Shown here: positions 39,736-41,330 of the stretch, one piece after another
Position numbering within the stretch: the first letter of the stretch is position 1
How the letters are laid out: every line of letters starts with the position of its first letter
NCBI GenBank assembly: GCA_963575745.1
Contig: CAUYUJ010001430.1
Span: forward strand, 60,001-101,330
Reading direction: 5' to 3'
From: Prorocentrum cordatum
Taxonomy: Eukaryota > Sar > Dinophyceae > Prorocentrales > Prorocentraceae
Length of the DNA: 41,330 bases
Notes under the pieces: generated by a model
Database searches by the model: none
What the model saw: only the letters and a program-made list of their open reading frames with translations
Told to the model about the DNA's origin: nothing
Program-made: the position numbers and the translations under genes

Positions 39736-39921
39736 CTCTCTCTTTCTGCAGGCGGCCGCCCGCGGCCGTCGCCGCCCGCAGGGCCCCCGGGCGGGGGGGG
39801 GCGCCTCGGGCGGGGGTCGACGGGAGGCGGCGGCCCGCACCGGGCCGTGTGCTCGGCGTCGGGCGGCGTGGCGCGGTGACTCGGCTACGCGCAAGAGTGA
39901 CCCTTCGCCAGAGTGACCTTT

Positions 39922-40550
39922 CATCCTCCTCCTCCTCCTCCTGCTGCTCCTCCTCCTCCTCCTGCTGCTCCTCCGGCTGCTCCTCCTCCTCCGCGTCCTT
40001 CTCCGCCTCCTCCTGCTCCTCCTCCTGCTCCTCCGCATCATCCTTCCTTTTCCTCCTCCTCCTCCTTTTCCTCCTCCTCCTCCCTCCCTCCTCCTCCTCC
40101 TCCTCCTCCTCCTACACGCAAGAGTGACCCTTTGCCTCCTGCTCTCCTCCCTTTTCTCCTCCTCCTCCTCTCCTCTCCTCTCTCCTCCTCTCCTCCTCCT
40201 CCTCCTCCCCCTCCTCCCCCTCCTCCTCCTCTCCTCCTCCTCCTCCGCCTCCTCCTCCTCCTCCTCTTCCTCCGCTTCCGCCTCCATCCCTGCTCCTCCA
40301 CCTCTCCTCCGCCCTTCCTCCTCCTCCTCCTCCTGCCCTCCTCCTCCACCTCCTCTCCTCTCCTCCTCCTCCTCATCCTCCTCCCTCCTCCCGGGATCCT
40401 CCTGCCTCCTCCCTCCGCTTCCTCCTCCCTCCTCCTCCCTCTCTCCTGCATCCCCTCCTCCTCCTCCATCCTCCCATCCTCCTGCATCCTCCTCCTCCTC
40501 CTTCCCCTCCTCCTCCTCCTCTCTCCTCCTCCTCCTCCCCTCCTCCTCTG
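39922..40550 (+). repeat. TCC-rich microsatellite, 630 bases
   Basis: Polypyrimidine TCC units with GCTCC, CCCTCC and TCATCC variants, interrupted at about 40115 by CACGCAAGAGTGACCC, which also occurs at 39889. The 490-codon minus ORF over this region is Glu/Arg-rich repeat translation. Confidence 0.9.
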
Positions 40551-40606
40551 GGTTCAGGCCCCACTTGGGTCCCCGATCACCGAACGCGATATGCGGTAGC
40601 AGCGTG

Positions 40607-40820
40607 TTCCACGCTTGCTTTGCCGATCGGCACGGGCCCTCGCCCCCACCCCGCCTCGCCCAAACCGCATGGGTAGTATCTTGTTTGTTGTTGGCGCCTG
40701 TCCCAGCAGGTGGAGTCTCCCCCATAGGACGCACTGCTGCAAACAGTCGCACTCAGCAGAGGTCCTGAGCCAGACCCCCCCCTTCCAACCAATGTCGAAA
40801 CGCCGACAAAGAACATGTTC
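40607..40820 (+). repeat. Fam-N dispersed repeat, copy 2
   Basis: Matches 25150-25370 over about 200 bases in the same orientation. Just after it, CTTGTGTTTGGTGCCCCCGG is present twice in tandem (about 40832 and 40855). Confidence 0.8.
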
Positions 40821-40982
40821 ACCTTGTGTTTGGTGCCCCCGGCGTCTTGCGCACTTGTGTTTGGTGCCCCCGGCATGGCGGAAGTCTTCCGCCTCTGAGT
40901 GCTCGTCCTTTCTCCCCCCCCGCGGCCGCGCCGCCTGCAGCGGGGGCGACGCTAGTGGAGCCTGTTTCACCATCGTGATACA

Positions 40983-41178
40983 GGGGAACGAAGACAGACA
41001 TAAACATAAGAACTCGGAGGTCCGCGCGGATTTCTCGGATCCGCGCTGGACCCCCCTCCCTGGCGCGCGGAGCGCGCCAGGGGCGGCGCCAGAGGAGCCG
41101 CCAGAGGGGGTCCAGCGCGGATTCTGGAAATCCGCGCGGACCTCCGAGTTTTTATGCTTATGTCGTTCTTCGTCCCCC
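40983..41178 (-). mobile_element. Fam-D foldback, complete copy, inverted orientation
   Basis: GGGGAACGAAGACAGACATA left, inverse at right (TATGTCGTTCTTCGTCCCC), long arms through AACTCGGAGGTCCGCGCGGA. TCGTGAT lies on both sides. The asymmetric centre (GGCGCGCGGAGCGCGCC) is reversed relative to the copies at 3.2, 17.5, 21.5 and 22.0 kb. Confidence 0.88.
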
Positions 41179-41330
41179 TCGTGATCTCCGAATTCTTCTC
41201 GGTTCTTTTTGCAATCGCCCCCATCGCTCCCACGACCCTGGTGCCACCCGATCTGCCCAGGCGCACTTCCGTGCGCCGCCAGGGGCCTGGCCCGCCGCGG
41301 CAACGGTCAGCCGACCGCGTCGCTTCGCTC
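41179..41330. other. Window end, nothing identified
   Basis: No repeat or exon recognised in the last 150 bases. Confidence 0.4.

Noticed and set aside
39274-40752. 492-codon minus-strand ORF and other very long ORFs over GGA/TCC tracts (also 9386-10513, 25555-26181, 31554-32454)
   Set aside because: They are translations of triplet repeats. All frames on both strands are open in the same place, and the peptides are poly-Glu, poly-Arg, poly-Pro or poly-Leu.

Overview
The window looks like nuclear DNA of a dinoflagellate. The reasons are the high GC content, short exons lost among kilobases of repeats, introns that begin with GC or GA as often as GT and end in AG followed by G, and a spliced protein that resembles, from memory, an uncharacterised dinoflagellate protein family. 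The species is not determinable here. A GC-rich, intron-rich genus such as Prorocentrum is only a guess. Nothing bacterial, no operon, no rRNA, no tRNA and no CRISPR array was seen.

Three protein-coding loci can be supported, all on the + strand. (1) About 1059-3679: a probable signal-peptide first exon and two well-supported C-terminal exons of an unrecognised protein. The last two exons are separated by a 199-base foldback element whose exact removal restores the frame. (2) 7894-28343: the main gene. Fourteen exons can be joined with consistent phase into a 555-codon reading frame (554 residues) spread over 20.4 kb. It has a signal peptide, a lumenal or extracellular body rich in conserved motifs, one C-terminal membrane segment and a short tail. 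The thirteen introns use 3 GT, 6 GC and 4 GA donors. (3) 38991-39028: one exon that matches the start of Mago nashi, the exon-junction-complex protein. Its downstream exons are not in the window.

The rest is a dense mosaic of short terminal-inverted-repeat elements. I could define at least seven families with several copies each (called Fam-A to Fam-H below), plus several two-copy families and single foldbacks. Some exactly fill introns: Fam-G fills intron 12 and Fam-B fills intron 3, so they behave as introners, meaning intron-creating elements. Within families A, B, C, F, G and H every copy has the same orientation as the genes. Elements are nested: a 176-base TA-flanked MITE in a Fam-B introner, Fam-C in Fam-F and in Fam-G, and large CTTGGG-repeat arrays in Fam-C and Fam-B. 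The gaps also hold a two-block 88-base satellite (13.5-15.2 kb), an 82-base array open on the minus strand (31 kb), a 1.6-kb ATGT-type tract (36-37.6 kb), and many GGA/TCC, GAT/GCT, TA and GT microsatellites.

All coordinates were read by eye. Exon joins rest on phase agreement, splice-site pattern and plausibility of the joined protein, not on transcript data.
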